Positions 20,121 to 32,159 are shown, numbered from the stretch's first letter. The stretch: DNA of 35,260 nucleotides from Amanita rubescens (GCA_015039365.1 WION01000544.1:1-35260), one strand, 5' to 3'. The notes: generated from the letters alone by a model not told the origin. Made by a program: numbers and translations.

Positions 20121-21758
20121 ATGCCAGCTACCACTCGCACTACTGCCACAACTGTTTTGCACAACGTAAAGCCTGGTATCTTCACGTTTACCGGTTTTCA
20201 CGCCGCTCGATTCCGGCCTCTCATATATGAACTCAGGGTCGATTCCACTTCCGCATTCTACTACTTATGTGCTCGAGGAATACACCAACCCCCATTCCAT
20301 ATGTTGAAAAACCACCGCGTCACGCTGTTACAGTGCTCCTTTCCTCTCGTGAACGATTTGAACCTTAACGCTAAGACTCAATCAATGCCCACCCCATCCT
20401 ACGGTGTGTCACCATCAGAGTGAGTCGTCTCGTATTGCTCAGCGATTTCGATGGGTTTCATTGTTTTGCAAAAGGGTTGCCTCTCTGTTTAGAGCCTGGA
20501 AGTTTGGCGCGAGAATTATCGAGATCTTGTACCCCCCGGTAGAAGTTACAGACCACTTTGATAAGCTGTATCAGTTAGAAGAAGTCCCCAGCGCTCTGGT
20601 TCAGGTTAGTATCCCCGCCTGCATATCTATCACTCATAACTTCTAAATAGGGTCCTTTACCGACACCATTTTTAGATAACGAACCCGAATTCCAGCTCGC
20701 CGCGCGCACATGGGCCTCGACACTTCGCCCTGTGGAAGGAGACGAGTATGGAATCATACCCGCTCTTCCCAGTCTCGCCCTCGCTCACAAACATTTTCGC
20801 AAAATGTTACAAAATCACTCCAAAGCACATACTCAGCGTCATAGTATTAACGCAATCATCGAATTAGCTTTTAGTGCGAGGCTTGATCGTCATTGTGACT
20901 TCAAGTACGTTTTCTCCCCTCGGGCTTTCGCATATATCTCCTATAACCTTGCCATTAGAACTGAAGAAAGCTATCGCATTGTGGCGTTTGATGGCATTCC
21001 AGATGCGCAGTCCGACGCCTTGGTGACACTTCCTTCAGCGACCATCACTGATAAAATAAATATTCATCGGATTTTCTTTCAAGGCGACCGAACGATTTTC
21101 CAACACTTGTATTGGTCTTCTGATTGGCTGACAGACGGCTTCTCAATCATCGGGTTCGCTGGAGAATTCAAGACGGATGATGATTATGACTACAATAAAA
21201 ACCAGCTAATCATGGTGCTTGCCACTGCACAGGCGCAGCGAAAAGCTCTCTCACTCAAGCAGTCTATCATCATGGGGGCTATTGTCTATGAAGGCCGCGT
21301 GCAAATTTTTTCTTCGTACTGGACAAGTGACGAATCGGTATGTTTCATAGTTATGTATCAGTTGCCAAAAACTCAAACTTTCTTAGATCCTTTGCATCCA
21401 CGCGCACGAGCAACGGTTTCAACTCTCCAACCCTATTCAGGTGATACGCCTATACGTTTTTTGTTCGAAGCTCGAGAAGCATTTCCAGGATACCCTCGCC
21501 TTGGAGCTTAAGACATGGAATATTCCAACTGAAACAACACTCCAGAGTCGCAAGTGGCGTAGTCCTGACCATATTAGAAAGCGTCGTCGGACAGAAGCCG
21601 GGGAAAGCTGTAATGGGAGCATCAATGATGGTCCCGTGGAAGCGGATGATGACCGGTACATGAATGTTATGAAATGGCGCGATGAGGTTGTCAAGGACGG
21701 GAATGAAGGCAGGGATGTTTCTGAAGAGGACAACCTTTGTCATAAGCCGACCGTTTAG
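20121..21758 (+). CDS. PD-(D/E)XK nuclease-like protein
   Basis: Four exons, 20121-20419, 20493-20604, 20651-21337 and 21387-21758, join in frame to 1470 nt (489 residues); all introns have GT-AG ends. The signature is in exon 3: TDGFSIIGFAGEFKTDDD with D299, E309 and K311, then NKNQLIMVLATAQAQ, matching the D...ExK core and following helix of PD-(D/E)XK-like domains that I recall as common in agaricomycete proteins. The segment GAIVYEGRVQIFSSYW fits the later strands of the fold. The C-terminus is basic then acidic (IRKRRRTE at about 415-422). The start at 20121 was chosen because a TATA box lies 27 nt upstream; an upstream in-frame start at 19962 would run through promoter repeats. Nuclease activity is inferred from the motif only. 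The upstream region is shared with ankyrin copy A. Confidence 0.75.
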
Positions 21759-22334
21759 GACTCGGAGTTCCTGGGAGTCGCTGTCAAGTCCTGGGGCATA
21801 TAAGGTATCCCACTTCAGCTTGAACCATCCATGCCTGCTTTCGTCCACGTCCGCCATGTGTCCATCCTCCTTCGGTTCCGCGTCTGCTCGCCTTTCAATT
21901 TTATGATGGAGTTATTGGTAAAGAACTGGATTGAGTATAATCTACCTTAGAGATAACTAAGTAGAGTAAGCAACGGGTATAAATGAGTGAATGTAAGTGG
22001 TAGAAAGGACTTCTTCAGTCTCTTGCTGGTGCGGCTAGACCCGAAACTTGTGCGGCTCTACCCGAAAATGGCCCTTTTAGGACACGGCGAAACCCGACGT
22101 ATGCCACACAGCAGCATCCCCCGCTCAAGCGTTGGACGGCGAGATGTGCGCGCGGCTTTTCTCGCTGATGCTTTTCTCACTTGTTGCAGCCTGCCATATA
22201 TGATGCTTTGTAAGTAAATATGGCCTTGGACCATGCCACACAAAGCGGTGGCCCACTTTTCAAGTTGGTAAAGAACCGATCCGAGCGCGGAATTTCCCGA
22301 ACGAGTAGGCGGCGTAACCTTCGCCTCTGCCTCA
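21759..22334. other. intergenic, no gene recognised
   Basis: Only short open frames and no repeats matched elsewhere in the window. The tandem-duplicated unit begins at its right edge. Confidence 0.45.
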
Positions 22335-23410
22335 CGACTCCACACTCTGATGCAACAGCCACGTTTGTCCAGCCCAAGTATCATGCCAAACTACTACTCA
22401 ATCTGGCAGTGCTACTATGTGGGGTGTGGTATTATATGACGGAGCCACATCGTTAGAGATTGGCTATCGTTCAAACATCCTGTCAGCACCGACATCTGCA
22501 TGTTGAATCATGAATGCATGATCCATAACGACGCGTCATACCCGAAACTTAGGGGGTCGTACGCTTACATAAAAGCGAACACTTTTCCTCTATTCAATCC
22601 AGGCAGGCCCTCAAATCAATCTTTGCGAGATTCGTAACTAATAATGCAACTCTCTAGTATCACTGTTCCCATCCTCCTCATCTTCATCGCTACCGTATGC
22701 GCCTCACCACTGTATGGCATCGGTTCCTCGAACAACGATATTCAAGTCATTTCCGTACGTCCCTTGATACCTTGTACTTCTTGACGTCCCGTTAACTTTT
22801 TCTAGAAACGACGAAAGGCGACTGTAAAGAAGAATCTCCCAGAGTCAATGAAAGAACTCGAATCGCAACTTCCCAAAGATTTGGTAGTTGTTGATTCAAG
22901 TAAATTTGAATCGATCTGGGAGCCTTATCAGGGAAAAGGAGATGCTACCTCCATTACAGGCCTGATGGGTTATTACTCATACCGAATGCATGACGGGTAC
23001 GAAGGGCAAAGAGCTATAATCAAAGGAATTTGGTCAACCGTAAACTCGAAAAACGTCGCCCAAGAGGGCTTCTGTCTGCATGACATGGAAATGTTGCTTG
23101 CATTGTTTATCAACCCGAACCCGAGCGCAGACCATCCAAACTTCCTTTTTATCATAAAGAACGATGGCTCGGGGTACTTTCATCAATGGGAAGTCCAAGG
23201 TTTGACCCCCAAAAAAGCGTCACAACTCCGTGAGGCCGCCAAGACAACCTTTGCAGTAAAGTACAATCCTACGCCAGGCTTGTGAGTGCATTCGTTCAAC
23301 TTGTGGGATACGTACCAACATTTTCGCTGTAGTATGCTTGACAGCAGCTGGCTATATAAACAGAACGAAGAGGGTAAATGGAAGGCGTTCTTTATTTGAA
23401 TGCTGCCAGG
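22335..23410 (+). repeat. tandem-duplicated unit, copy 1
   Basis: The segment carrying the secreted-protein gene, its promoter and about 300 nt upstream is repeated at 23918-24985, offset by about 1582 nt at the start codons. Upstream blocks such as CCACGTTTGTCCAGCCCAAG and TATCATGCCAAACTACTACT are shared nearly unchanged. A TATA-like CATAAAAG lies at about 22568, some 75 nt before the ATG at 22644. Confidence 0.85.
22644..23399 (+). CDS. small secreted protein of unknown function
   Basis: Three exons, 22644-22754, 22806-23281 and 23333-23399, give 217 residues. Residues 1-20 (MQLSSITVPILLIFIATVCA) form a clear signal peptide with a likely cut before SPLYG. The second exon opens with the basic run KRRK (38-41), a plausible Kex2-type processing site. 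The mature part contains IWEPYQGKGDATSITGLMGY, ALFINPNPSADHPNFLFI and a tryptophan-containing end (EEGKWKAFFI). The second intron begins inside what would otherwise be read as a TGA stop after PTPGL; splicing it adds 22 conserved residues, supported by the same arrangement in copy 2. No known family or enzyme motif was recognised. It may be an extracellular or effector-like protein. Confidence 0.8.
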
Positions 23411-23917
23411 CCGGCTCGTTCACGCCACGCATTGTCATGGTTGGAAATGGTGTTGGAAGGAGTTAAAGTTACAATGCATCCTGTCGTCTCACTACCAAAT
23501 CACCCTTGATGTCATGGACTAAATGTTTCCAATGTTTGTTCTTGTTGTAATAGTAGTTTTTCGTGATTCGACTATTCATGTTTGATCGATAATCCATGGG
23601 ATCCTTCGGACCCTCCTTCGACAGTTCGACTCCTTCACTCCGGCATGATCCACACTCTGATGACTACCAGATAGGTGTTTGTTGCGGTGTAGGCTTTGAC
23701 CATTACCGTCTTATGATGAGTCCGGGAGTCCCACATTGTTTTTGGAATGTCCTAGTTGATAACATATGTTCTTTCCACTCGAAGAAGCTGCTGAAACAGG
23801 TTTTTGAACGTCAAATGGCTAACAGCGTGTTGTGCGACTTCAAGAAAATAAAGTAAAGAACCGAGGTGTGCGTATCAACGGGTGCCTGTAGCTGTTCATC
23901 GTCATCAAAGTCAAACC
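23411..23917. other. spacer between the duplicated units
   Basis: Holds one plus frame (23596-23856, 86 codons) with no recognised pattern and no counterpart after copy 2. Nothing supported. Confidence 0.45.
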
Positions 23918-24985
23918 TGATGCAATAACCACGTTTGTCCAGCCCAAGTATCATGCCAAACTACTACTCAACCTGGCAGTACTACTATGTGATGCGGTAT
24001 TATATGACGGGGCCCACATCGTTAGAGATTAACTATCGTTCAATCTTCAAAGTGACACACCTCCTGTCAGTGTCGCCATCTGATGTCGAATCTAGATGAT
24101 AGTAGATCCATAACGACGCGTCATACCCGAAACTCAGGGGGGTCATTGGCTTAAAAGCGAACGCTTTCCCTCTATTGAATCCAGGCAGGCCCTCAAATCA
24201 ATCTTTGCAAGATTCGTAACTAATAATGCAACTCTCTAGTATTACTGTTCCCATCCTCTTCATCTTCATCGCTACCGTATGCGCTTCACCGCTGTATGGC
24301 GTCGGTTCCTCGAACAACGATATTCAAGTCATCTCGGTACGTCCCTTGATACCTCGCACTTCTTGACGTCCCGTTAACTTTTTCTAGAAACGAGGAAAGC
24401 CGACTGTAAAGAAGAATCTCCCAGACTCAATGGAAAAACCGAATCGCAACTTCCCAAAGATTTGGTAGTTGTTGATTCAATTAAATTTGAATCGATCTGG
24501 GAGCCTTATCAGGGAGAAGGAGATGCTACCTCCATTACAGGCCTGATGGGTTATTACTCATACCGAATGCATGACGGGTACGAAGGGCAAAAAGCCATAA
24601 TCAAAGGAATTTGGTCAACCGTAAACTCGAAAAAGGTCGCCCAAGAGGGCTTCTATCTCCATGACATGAAAATGTTGCTTGCATTGTTTATCAACCCGAA
24701 CCCGAGCGCAGACCGTCCAAACTTCCTTTTTATCATAAAGAACGATGGCCCGGGGTATGTTCATGAACGGGATGCCCAATTGACCCCCACAACGGCGTCG
24801 CGACTACGTACGAACGCCAGGAGAACCCTTACAACAAAGTACAATCCTACGCCAGGCTTGTGAGTGCATTCGTTCAACTCGTGGGATACGTACCAACATT
24901 TTTGCTGTAGTATGTTTGACAACAGCTTTCTATTTAAAATGGTCGAGGGTAAATGGAAGGCGTTCTTTATTTGAATGGTGCCAGG
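23918..24985 (+). repeat. tandem-duplicated unit, copy 2
   Basis: Collinear with 22335-23410, including the upstream blocks and both introns of the secreted-protein gene. The TATA-like motif of copy 1 is changed here to CTTAAAAG (about 24150). Confidence 0.85.
24226..24974 (+). pseudogene. small secreted protein, frameshifted second copy
   Basis: Exon positions equivalent to copy 1 are 24226-24336, 24388-24859 and 24911-24974, with all splice sites kept. After the shared signal peptide and KRGKPTVKKN, the stretch ATGGAAAAACCGAATCG is one base shorter than ATGAAAGAACTCGAATCG in copy 1, so the frame shifts and meets TAG near 24463. The rest stays open in the original frame and well conserved (SIKFESIWEPYQGEGDATS) to the end EGKWKAFFI, which points to a recent break. 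The C-terminal part has more substitutions than the centre. Confidence 0.8.
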
Positions 24986-25587
24986 GTTGGAAGTGGTGTT
25001 GGGAGGAGCAGGCCATATTTAAGTTACAATGCATTATCTCGTCTCACTGACATGTCCACCAAAGTGTATAACTGGCATATGCCTATTATAGTATGGGTAT
25101 GAGAAACGGTCAACCAAGTGTTGCTCATCTGCGATTTGAATGGAGCCCGATCGCGTTTCGTAATCAACGCGGTTCATCAATTTTGCAGCGGTGATGGTCA
25201 TTCTCTCACTCGTTTCACCCTACTTCCGTCTCTCCTATTGCTTTTCTGCTCGTCAGTAAACTATGTCGACCCGTGTCTCATGACCATCACGCCTTCAAAG
25301 TGACCTTTAAAGTCTTGATAGGACTCAGATTAAAGTGACGGCTGTACAGACAACATGACGGGTTGGGCCTCAAAAGTACGTATTACAACTGTTCCACGAA
25401 TAGGCGAAGGCTCATAACAAGATGATTATCAGCAGTGGGGAGTCATAGTCACGCGTAGCGGCAACTTTTTGAATATATAAGGCATGGCCGTGCGCGTGCC
25501 AGGCCATTGGTTCATCAGTCACTTCTGTTCCCTCAAGGGCGAACTTCTGTTGCTCGCTTGCAATAATTGAAAGCCTGTTCCCTGGCG
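24986..25587 (+). promoter_or_regulatory. upstream region of ankyrin gene copy B
   Basis: A TATA box (TATATAAG) lies at about 25474, some 110 nt before the ATG at 25588. None of the repeats found upstream of copy A (CGCGTCGCGTCGGGC, CCACGCGTTC) is present; similarity between A and B begins close to the start codon. The rest of the stretch shows no gene. Confidence 0.5.
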
Positions 25588-28500
25588 ATGGTACAAACGA
25601 GTGAAGCTCAAGCGTTCTTAGATCGCATCACATCACTTCCAAAGGGACCTGATGTTAACCTTGATGAGGTCTTGCAACCGTCCTTGGATGACGAAACGGA
25701 GTTGCGTCGCTTGCTGGCTACTGATCGATCCAACGCTAGGCTATCCAACCCCTACGTCGGTCTCGTCGACATCTTTGAAGCGCCTTCTGACATCAGGGTT
25801 ACCCGCGCCCGAGTTATCAAGGATGATCAAGACCTGAACGCGAAATACGTTATGCCCTTACCTGAAGATAAGAGGAGAAAAGAAGGCGAGCCGTGTATGG
25901 TCTCGGACTTGGACGAGTTCCAGGGAAACTGGAGCATTTTCTCTGAAGGTTCATTGTCCCAACTCACGGATTGGAACAACGTTATCGCCGCTGGTGGATC
26001 AGTATTGGCTTGTTTAGCTCCGCTTTCGGATGCGGACAAGTCATCAAAGAGGGCGATCAGGAAACATTATCACTCGGTTGCGTATCCAGCATCAGATATC
26101 GACCTTTTTTTGTGGGGCTTGACGCCCGAACAGGTAAGGTTATCCCCCCTTGCTTGTGCAGCAAATCCTACTTATCGGATAGGCAGAAAAGAAGATAATC
26201 ACGATCTACGAGGCTGTGCGCGATTCTGTCCCTTGGGATGTTACATGTGTTCGAACAAAGAATGCTATTTCAATTCACTGTAAGCTATTTCCGTTGCATT
26301 TTCTCTTCGGGTGACTGATAATGCGTCGTAGCTCAATATCCCTACCGCACTGTACAAATCATTCTTCGCTTGTATCATTCCCCAGCGGAAGTACTTGCGG
26401 GTTTCGATATTGATGCGCCATGCTGTGCCTACGATGGTACACGTGTATGGGCAAACCCAAGAGCAATTGTCGCTATGATGCGTCAATGCAATACCACGGA
26501 TGTTACCCGTAGATCTCCGTCTTACGAAGTCCGATTATCAAAGTATGCGAAACGTGGCTTCGAAGTCTATGTGCCTAGCCTTGTCAGAGCCGACGTCGAT
26601 CCTACTGTAAGTGTTCTATCTCTCATTATTCGATATCATTTCGAGTTGATGGTTTGAAGATATTTGAACGCTCGATTGTGAGAGTACAAGGACTCGCGAG
26701 GCTTTTGGTGCTTGAGAGATTAGCTACGTCTGACGAACGCCAATCTTTCTTAAAGGCTCGTCGTGAGCTTCGTGGGCGCCCTACTGAGCCTTGGAGATAT
26801 AAGAAAGCGAGGCGCAAGTACAAAAACGACCTGAAGGCACTCAATGATCTGGAAGAGATCGAAATGAACAATTACGACCTTGCATCTTTGCATATACCTT
26901 ATGGTCCTGGTTGGGATGCTCGTAGAATCGTTAAATTGATATACCAAACGGCACGTTGGCATTTCTTTCCTATCCGTATATTCTGACTTCTTGTGCAGGA
27001 TTTAGGAATGAACTGTATGCTAACCCCATCCTTTCAAACGGCTCTTGCTCTAACGCTTATTATAAGCTACTTTCAACCCCAGGAACAAGGGAAGAAGATT
27101 ACACCGCCATCCCGCTTTCTTTGGCACGATTCAAGAATGTATGGAAGATTGTTGCGAAGTAAGTAAAGTTGCGTATTCACGTTAATATACTTAGCTATTC
27201 TTACAGTGCTGCCCTACACCGGTCGACGAAGCGGAGTGTGAATTGCAAGCTAAAGAGGATGAGGCCTATATCCGTGGCCGCATCACGTTCGTGTTCATTC
27301 TATGGGTTGGTCGTATCTATCTAAGCTTGTCTCAGCTTTATGAAAGAAAATCCGGGCCGTCAAATTATCACAGGCAGTTTCAACCCCATTGATGTAGGAG
27401 AATGGAGCACTCAAGTTTATATTGGGCCAATAGAGCGTCTCTTTGCCTCCATCGCGGATCATGACAGGGGTACCGTTGCCCGCATGATCAAAGAAGGTGC
27501 CGATTTCAACCATCGTGATCATGTTGGACGATCACCGCTCCATTTTGCCATCTTGTGCAACGCGACGGAGATCGCTTGCGATATTGTGGAATCGGGGGCG
27601 AGGATGACGGCTCGCCTTGTTGATGGACGGACTTCTTTGCATCTTGCTGTCCAGCGTGACCAAGCCATCGTTGTCCGTAAATTATTGGACAAGAGTGCTC
27701 AGAATCGAGAAGCAGTCAGTACAGGGATCAAAGAGGAACCTGAAGATGACGAGGAGAAGAATGCGCGAGAACGTCCGTCGTCCGAGGACGATTGGAGTTC
27801 TGAGGATGACGGAGTAATGGAGATTGATAGTGAGGAGGCCGGTGACGAAGACGGTATGGGCGAGGATGAGGATAACGACGATGAAAATGATAAGAAGAAG
27901 GCTCCTTCAAAAGGGAAAGATGAAGAAACTTCCACCAGTGATGAAATCCCAGACGATAATACCGATGAGCCCGATGTATTTGATCTCAACGCTGCTGATT
28001 GGGATTTCGGCTTGACCCCCTTGGCATACGCTGTTATCTTCGCTTCGGTTCCAATCCTTGAAGATCTCATTGCAGCTGGTGTTGATGTCAAGGCGTCGAC
28101 TCAGAATAATACATTGAACGTTCACCCACTGGCGTTGACCGTGCTCAGGCCGGACGAAGACGAAGCTTGCGTGATCGCGGAAAGATTGATCCTTGGGGGG
28201 GCGACCTCATCTCCCGCAGATGGTCAGTTCCGCACCATCTTTTACCGCGTCGTTGCTTCAAAGAAAGTCAAACTTGCCTCAACCATCATGAGGTGCGATC
28301 CCAATGCAAACGCTGTCATCAATTTTCCATACTTTTCGTGGTACGAAGTGACATTCCCCGTCGTTGTTGCTATCTACGAACGGGATTACTCGATGACGGC
28401 TGTGCTTCTTGCATACGGTGCAAAGCTCCAACCTCTCGAAGAGGATATCACGAGGGCCGTCGCCACAAGGTTTGTCACGCAAAGGTATTGAACAGCATAG

Positions 28501-31496
28501 AAATCTGATCTATGCGTTGATACAGACCAGCTAAAGACAGTCGCCATCTATTCAGTTATGGAAACAGCAACCCACTGTTAAAGATGTACCAAACTATCGA
28601 GACAGCCCTTAACCATCATGATGACATTGTACAATTACTCGCTTCTCTTGGTGCTGATGTCAACGTCGTAATTCGATCCAGCAATAATAGCTACATCGAA
28701 GATGGAGACAAACTCAGTATCCTTGATTGGGTCAATATAGCCATTAAATCTATGGAAATCCAGATCAAGGAAGCAAAGAAGGCAGGAAGGGATTTAGAGC
28801 CTGTAGACTTTTCAGTGCTGCAAACCTGGAAAGAATACGCCTGTCTCGCCGCTACAGTCTCTAGTTACCCATGGTCATATCAACAAACGAAAGAAGAACG
28901 GTTGGCTGATATTGAACGCATGGAGGACGCCAAGCGATATTTCGAAGATGTCAAGGAGATTCTTATTTCGAATGGCGCCAAGACGTGGACTGAACTAAAA
29001 GGTGACAAAAATCCAAAGTCGACCTTCCCAGTCGTCGACAAAGGTCCTGAAAGTTCCGATTCCCAATCTTTCGAAAATTATGACTTCTCTGCGTTATTCT
29101 ATCCCAACACCATCCCCCGCCATTTGGTTGCACGGTACCACGAGCTTTTCGAAGCCTGCTTCAAAGGCGATAACGAAAAAATCCAGGCGTTATGTCTTCC
29201 TCCTGAAGGAGTGCAAAATGACGAAACACCTCTTCAAATAACTGTTCAGTTGCGAAATCCAGATGGAGACCGTCTTACAGGTCAGTTGACTACGTTATGG
29301 CACGACTGCGTTTGACTTTTAAATCAGGCGTCACTCCATTTTCGATTGCCATCGAGCGACGTCAGTGGGATACTGCACGTTTGATACTTGGCATTACCGT
29401 GGCCCAGTACGAAGCGGAAGAAGCAGAAATTGTTTTCTCAGTCGATGACATAGATCTTGGTAATTTCCACCTATCCAAGCAACAATTCTTTTATTGATTA
29501 TTGATTCGTAGATGGCGATGGATCCGATAATGATTCTGCTTATTCTGATGATTCTGACGCAACTGTTGAGCAGAGCAAAAACCTCTATGTTGATGTCGCC
29601 AAACGTCCCTCTGCCGTCAAATGCGACGTGAAGCCCGGGCGTTTCTTTTCCTGCACACGTCCGTACGGCTACATTTCTGACGGCAGATACTTGGAAGAGA
29701 CGGTCTTTGACAAGGCTATTCGAGAAGACGACCTAGAATCGTTTGTGAAATTGCTCAATATGTTTGTCAACCTCCCAGTTGCCGAAGACATACCAAACGA
29801 TATGATCCAATCATTACTGTCTAAGGATCGGCCAGACATGTTGGACGAGTTGATCAAGCGCACAGGAACAGGGATCGACATCAAGACAGTACGTAACGAG
29901 GCGAAGAATGCGATACCGGCGAATGACCAGAGCAGACTCTATCTTGGATTGAACGTTCATGGGAAGAAGCGTGCCGATCTCGCGAGAAAGCATGATCCAA
30001 ACGCCAAGCTCGAGACACGCGAGTTCCCATTACTATGGAACGCGTTGGTTCACAATGCCGCAAAGGTTGTGGATTACCTGAGCGGCGAGAAACCTTACTC
30101 TGCGTACCGATCCTATGCTATGAGTCATAACGATGAACGGGCAGAACGTTTGAGAAGCATCGATAATCTCAAGGAGCTCCTACCTCAGTGGCTTGGATTC
30201 AGGACCAATTCTTTCGGCGAGTCACCGCTGGCTGCGGCCGCCTTGTCCGGGAAGGTGGAAACACTCAAGATTCTATTTGCCAAGCACAAGGATCTGATGA
30301 AGGCTGTGCTTCACGATAAGTATGTTCTTGATGACGAATTCAGGCTCGACAGATTGACTATTTGGCTGTTGAATTATAGGTACAAGCCAGCTAACCTGAA
30401 CGTACTACAAGTGGCGGTAAGAGCCAACAAAGAAGTGGACACTGAATTGTTGGATTTCTTGTTGGCGAAGAATATCTCCCCTCTGGAAACTGATACCAAC
30501 GGGTAACCGTTCTAGTTTCTGTTCTCTTCAGGAGCTGACTTGAGCTTGCGCTAGTCGTAATCCTTATCATATTCTCTGTAATCGCAACAATTGCCACCTT
30601 CTGAAACACTTGATTGAAAAACTTCCTTCCGACGTCAACGAAGCTCTCTTCAAGCAGCAAACTCGCGGACAACTGAAAACCGTAGGTGTTGCTTGAACGT
30701 CATTGGAATACGAAAATTGATTCTATGTAACTTACAGCCATTACACCTTGCTGTCAAAGCAGGTGCCATCAAGGCGGTTGAACTACTTCTTGCTTGCTCG
30801 CATGTCGCAAATGCGATTCGCGACTCTGATGGATGCCTTCCGCTCCACATTGCGGTCCGCTGTGGCTTCTCCCGTATCGCGAAGTTATTAATCAATGCTT
30901 CCCCGTCCACATTGTGCGTGGAAGATGGTGTCGGTTCTACAGCATTCGAATCCACTATCTTGAATCGTTTCCGCGAAAGAATGGATCATTTCACCCGCGA
31001 TGATTATATCCCACAAATCGATTGCGTCGATGCGAGTGGAGCTAAGAAAGATCCAGAGCGGTTCGATCTCGCTCATCTAGAAAAGGAACTCCCTCGTTTG
31101 AGGGAGACGATCGATTCCCTGTTGAAAGTGGGTAAGCTTCGGAAAGATACCAAGATAGAGAAGGAGCTCGTTAGATTTGCTGAGATGATGGAAGAACGGA
31201 TGCGAGAACTTCAACAGACACGTGTGGGTCGCGTCGAGCCGAAGAAACCGGAAAAGGAGAATCCAACTGATGTTAAAGATTACGACGCAACATGTGATGT
31301 CGTCAAAGGGGCCTTGGATCATATCCAAACGCGCGAGCTAGTGCATCTCATCGATGTTCAGAAATCAGTCGATGGCAGTATGAAAAGTAGCAGTGGTCAA
31401 AAGCCTGATATTGTAGGAGATGATATGCATACTGAAGAGAAGGAATTGGAGACGAGCTTTGTCCAACAGCACGCTATTGACTACGAACGAGTCTAG
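25588..31496 (+). CDS. large ankyrin-repeat protein with nucleotidyltransferase-like N-terminal domain, copy B
   Basis: The 14 exons are 25588-26133, 26183-26279, 26332-26606, 26660-26950, 26999-27014, 27067-27158, 27207-27286, 27336-28469, 28526-29280, 29328-29459, 29512-30319, 30380-30502, 30555-30681 and 30738-31496, giving 1744 residues. Eleven exon lengths equal those of copy A. Exons 8, 11 and 14 differ by -15, -6 and +15 nt, all multiples of three. The motifs are kept: GGS, SDIDLFLWG, EVLAGFDIDAPCCAYDG, RRSPSYEVRLSKYAKRGF, the ankyrin blocks GRSPLHFAI, DGRTSLHLAV, GCLPLHIAVR, and a shorter acidic linker. Intron 4 begins with GC instead of GT (26951). Intron 10 carries stops, unlike that of copy A. 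Conservation of frame and splicing beside many silent changes suggests both copies have been under selection. It converges on the gene at 31542-32090 with 45 nt between the stops. Confidence 0.85.
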
Positions 31497-31541
31497 AGCA
31501 AAAGTGGCCAATAGTGAATACACTATAGTCACTTCTTACAT

Positions 31542-32090
31542 TTAAAGTGCTGCTGCCATTTCTTTGACATCATTGATAACCGCCATGAACCTCTGATACC
31601 CATCCTCCGTCGTAATGTCCGTATCCCACCTCTCTGCTGGAACTGTGTCGATTATGATATCGGTAGACGGCGCAACATAGTTGGGATCTACATGGCCAGT
31701 TGCTTTGTCCATGCAATAAAACGCAAGCCTTTGTCCCAGGACACTGACGCCATGAAGCCTAGGTATCGGGGTGACATTGTAAAGGGCACGAAATCTGGCC
31801 CTCATCTGTGCATCTGCAGCGACTCTGCTATAGATGTGGTCGAGATAGAGAGGGGGTTTAATTTCAAGGAAGAAGATGGGCAGATCGTTCACTTGGACGA
31901 CGTAGGTAACGACGAAGTTGATAGGCACACCAACAACCTGGGGAAGGGGGTACTGTGGCTCGATGGTAAAAGTATCATCGGTGAAGCACACTTTATTGAG
32001 GATCTTGTCAAACACCCCGTAGTACTTGTTTTCGATGGTGGTGTTGTGCGGGATGCGAGCGAACTGGTCGAGTATGCGTTGAGGCAACAT
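31542..32090 (-). CDS. small PD-(D/E)XK-like basidiomycete protein
   Basis: The 182-residue frame reads RILDQFARIPHNTTIENKYY, then VTYVVQVNDLPIFFLEIKPP, RVAADAQMRARFRAL, IPRLHGVSVLGQRLAFY and AERWDTDI. I recall this pattern as an abundant agaricomycete family of about 200 residues. FLEIKPP holds the ExK part of a PD-(D/E)XK-like core; the preceding acidic residue may be D69. The start is uncertain: the frame is open before the ATG at 32090 as far as a likely acceptor (GCGTAG), and a GTAAGT donor lies about 65 nt further upstream, so a short first exon is possible but did not join in phase with the ATG I tried. Function is unknown; nuclease-like by motif only. Confidence 0.65.
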   Translation of the reverse strand: MLPQRILDQFARIPHNTTIENKYYGVFDKILNKVCFTDDTFTIEPQYPLPQVVGVPINFVVTYVVQVNDLPIFFLEIKPPLYLDHIYSRVAADAQMRARFRALYNVTPIPRLHGVSVLGQRLAFYCMDKATGHVDPNYVAPSTDIIIDTVPAERWDTDITTEDGYQRFMAVINDVKEMAAAL

Positions 32091-32159
32091 GTTGGTCGCT
32101 ACGCAGATCGTTTCATCATTTTTCAGTCGGAGATTAAAAACGCAAACATTTGTTACTTA

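Noticed and set aside
23621..23640. B-box-like GTTCGACTCC as part of a tRNA gene
   Set aside because: No matching A box, acceptor stem or anticodon arm upstream.
23596..23856. 86-codon plus-strand ORF as a gene
   Set aside because: No signal peptide, family pattern, promoter motif or counterpart beside the duplicated copy.
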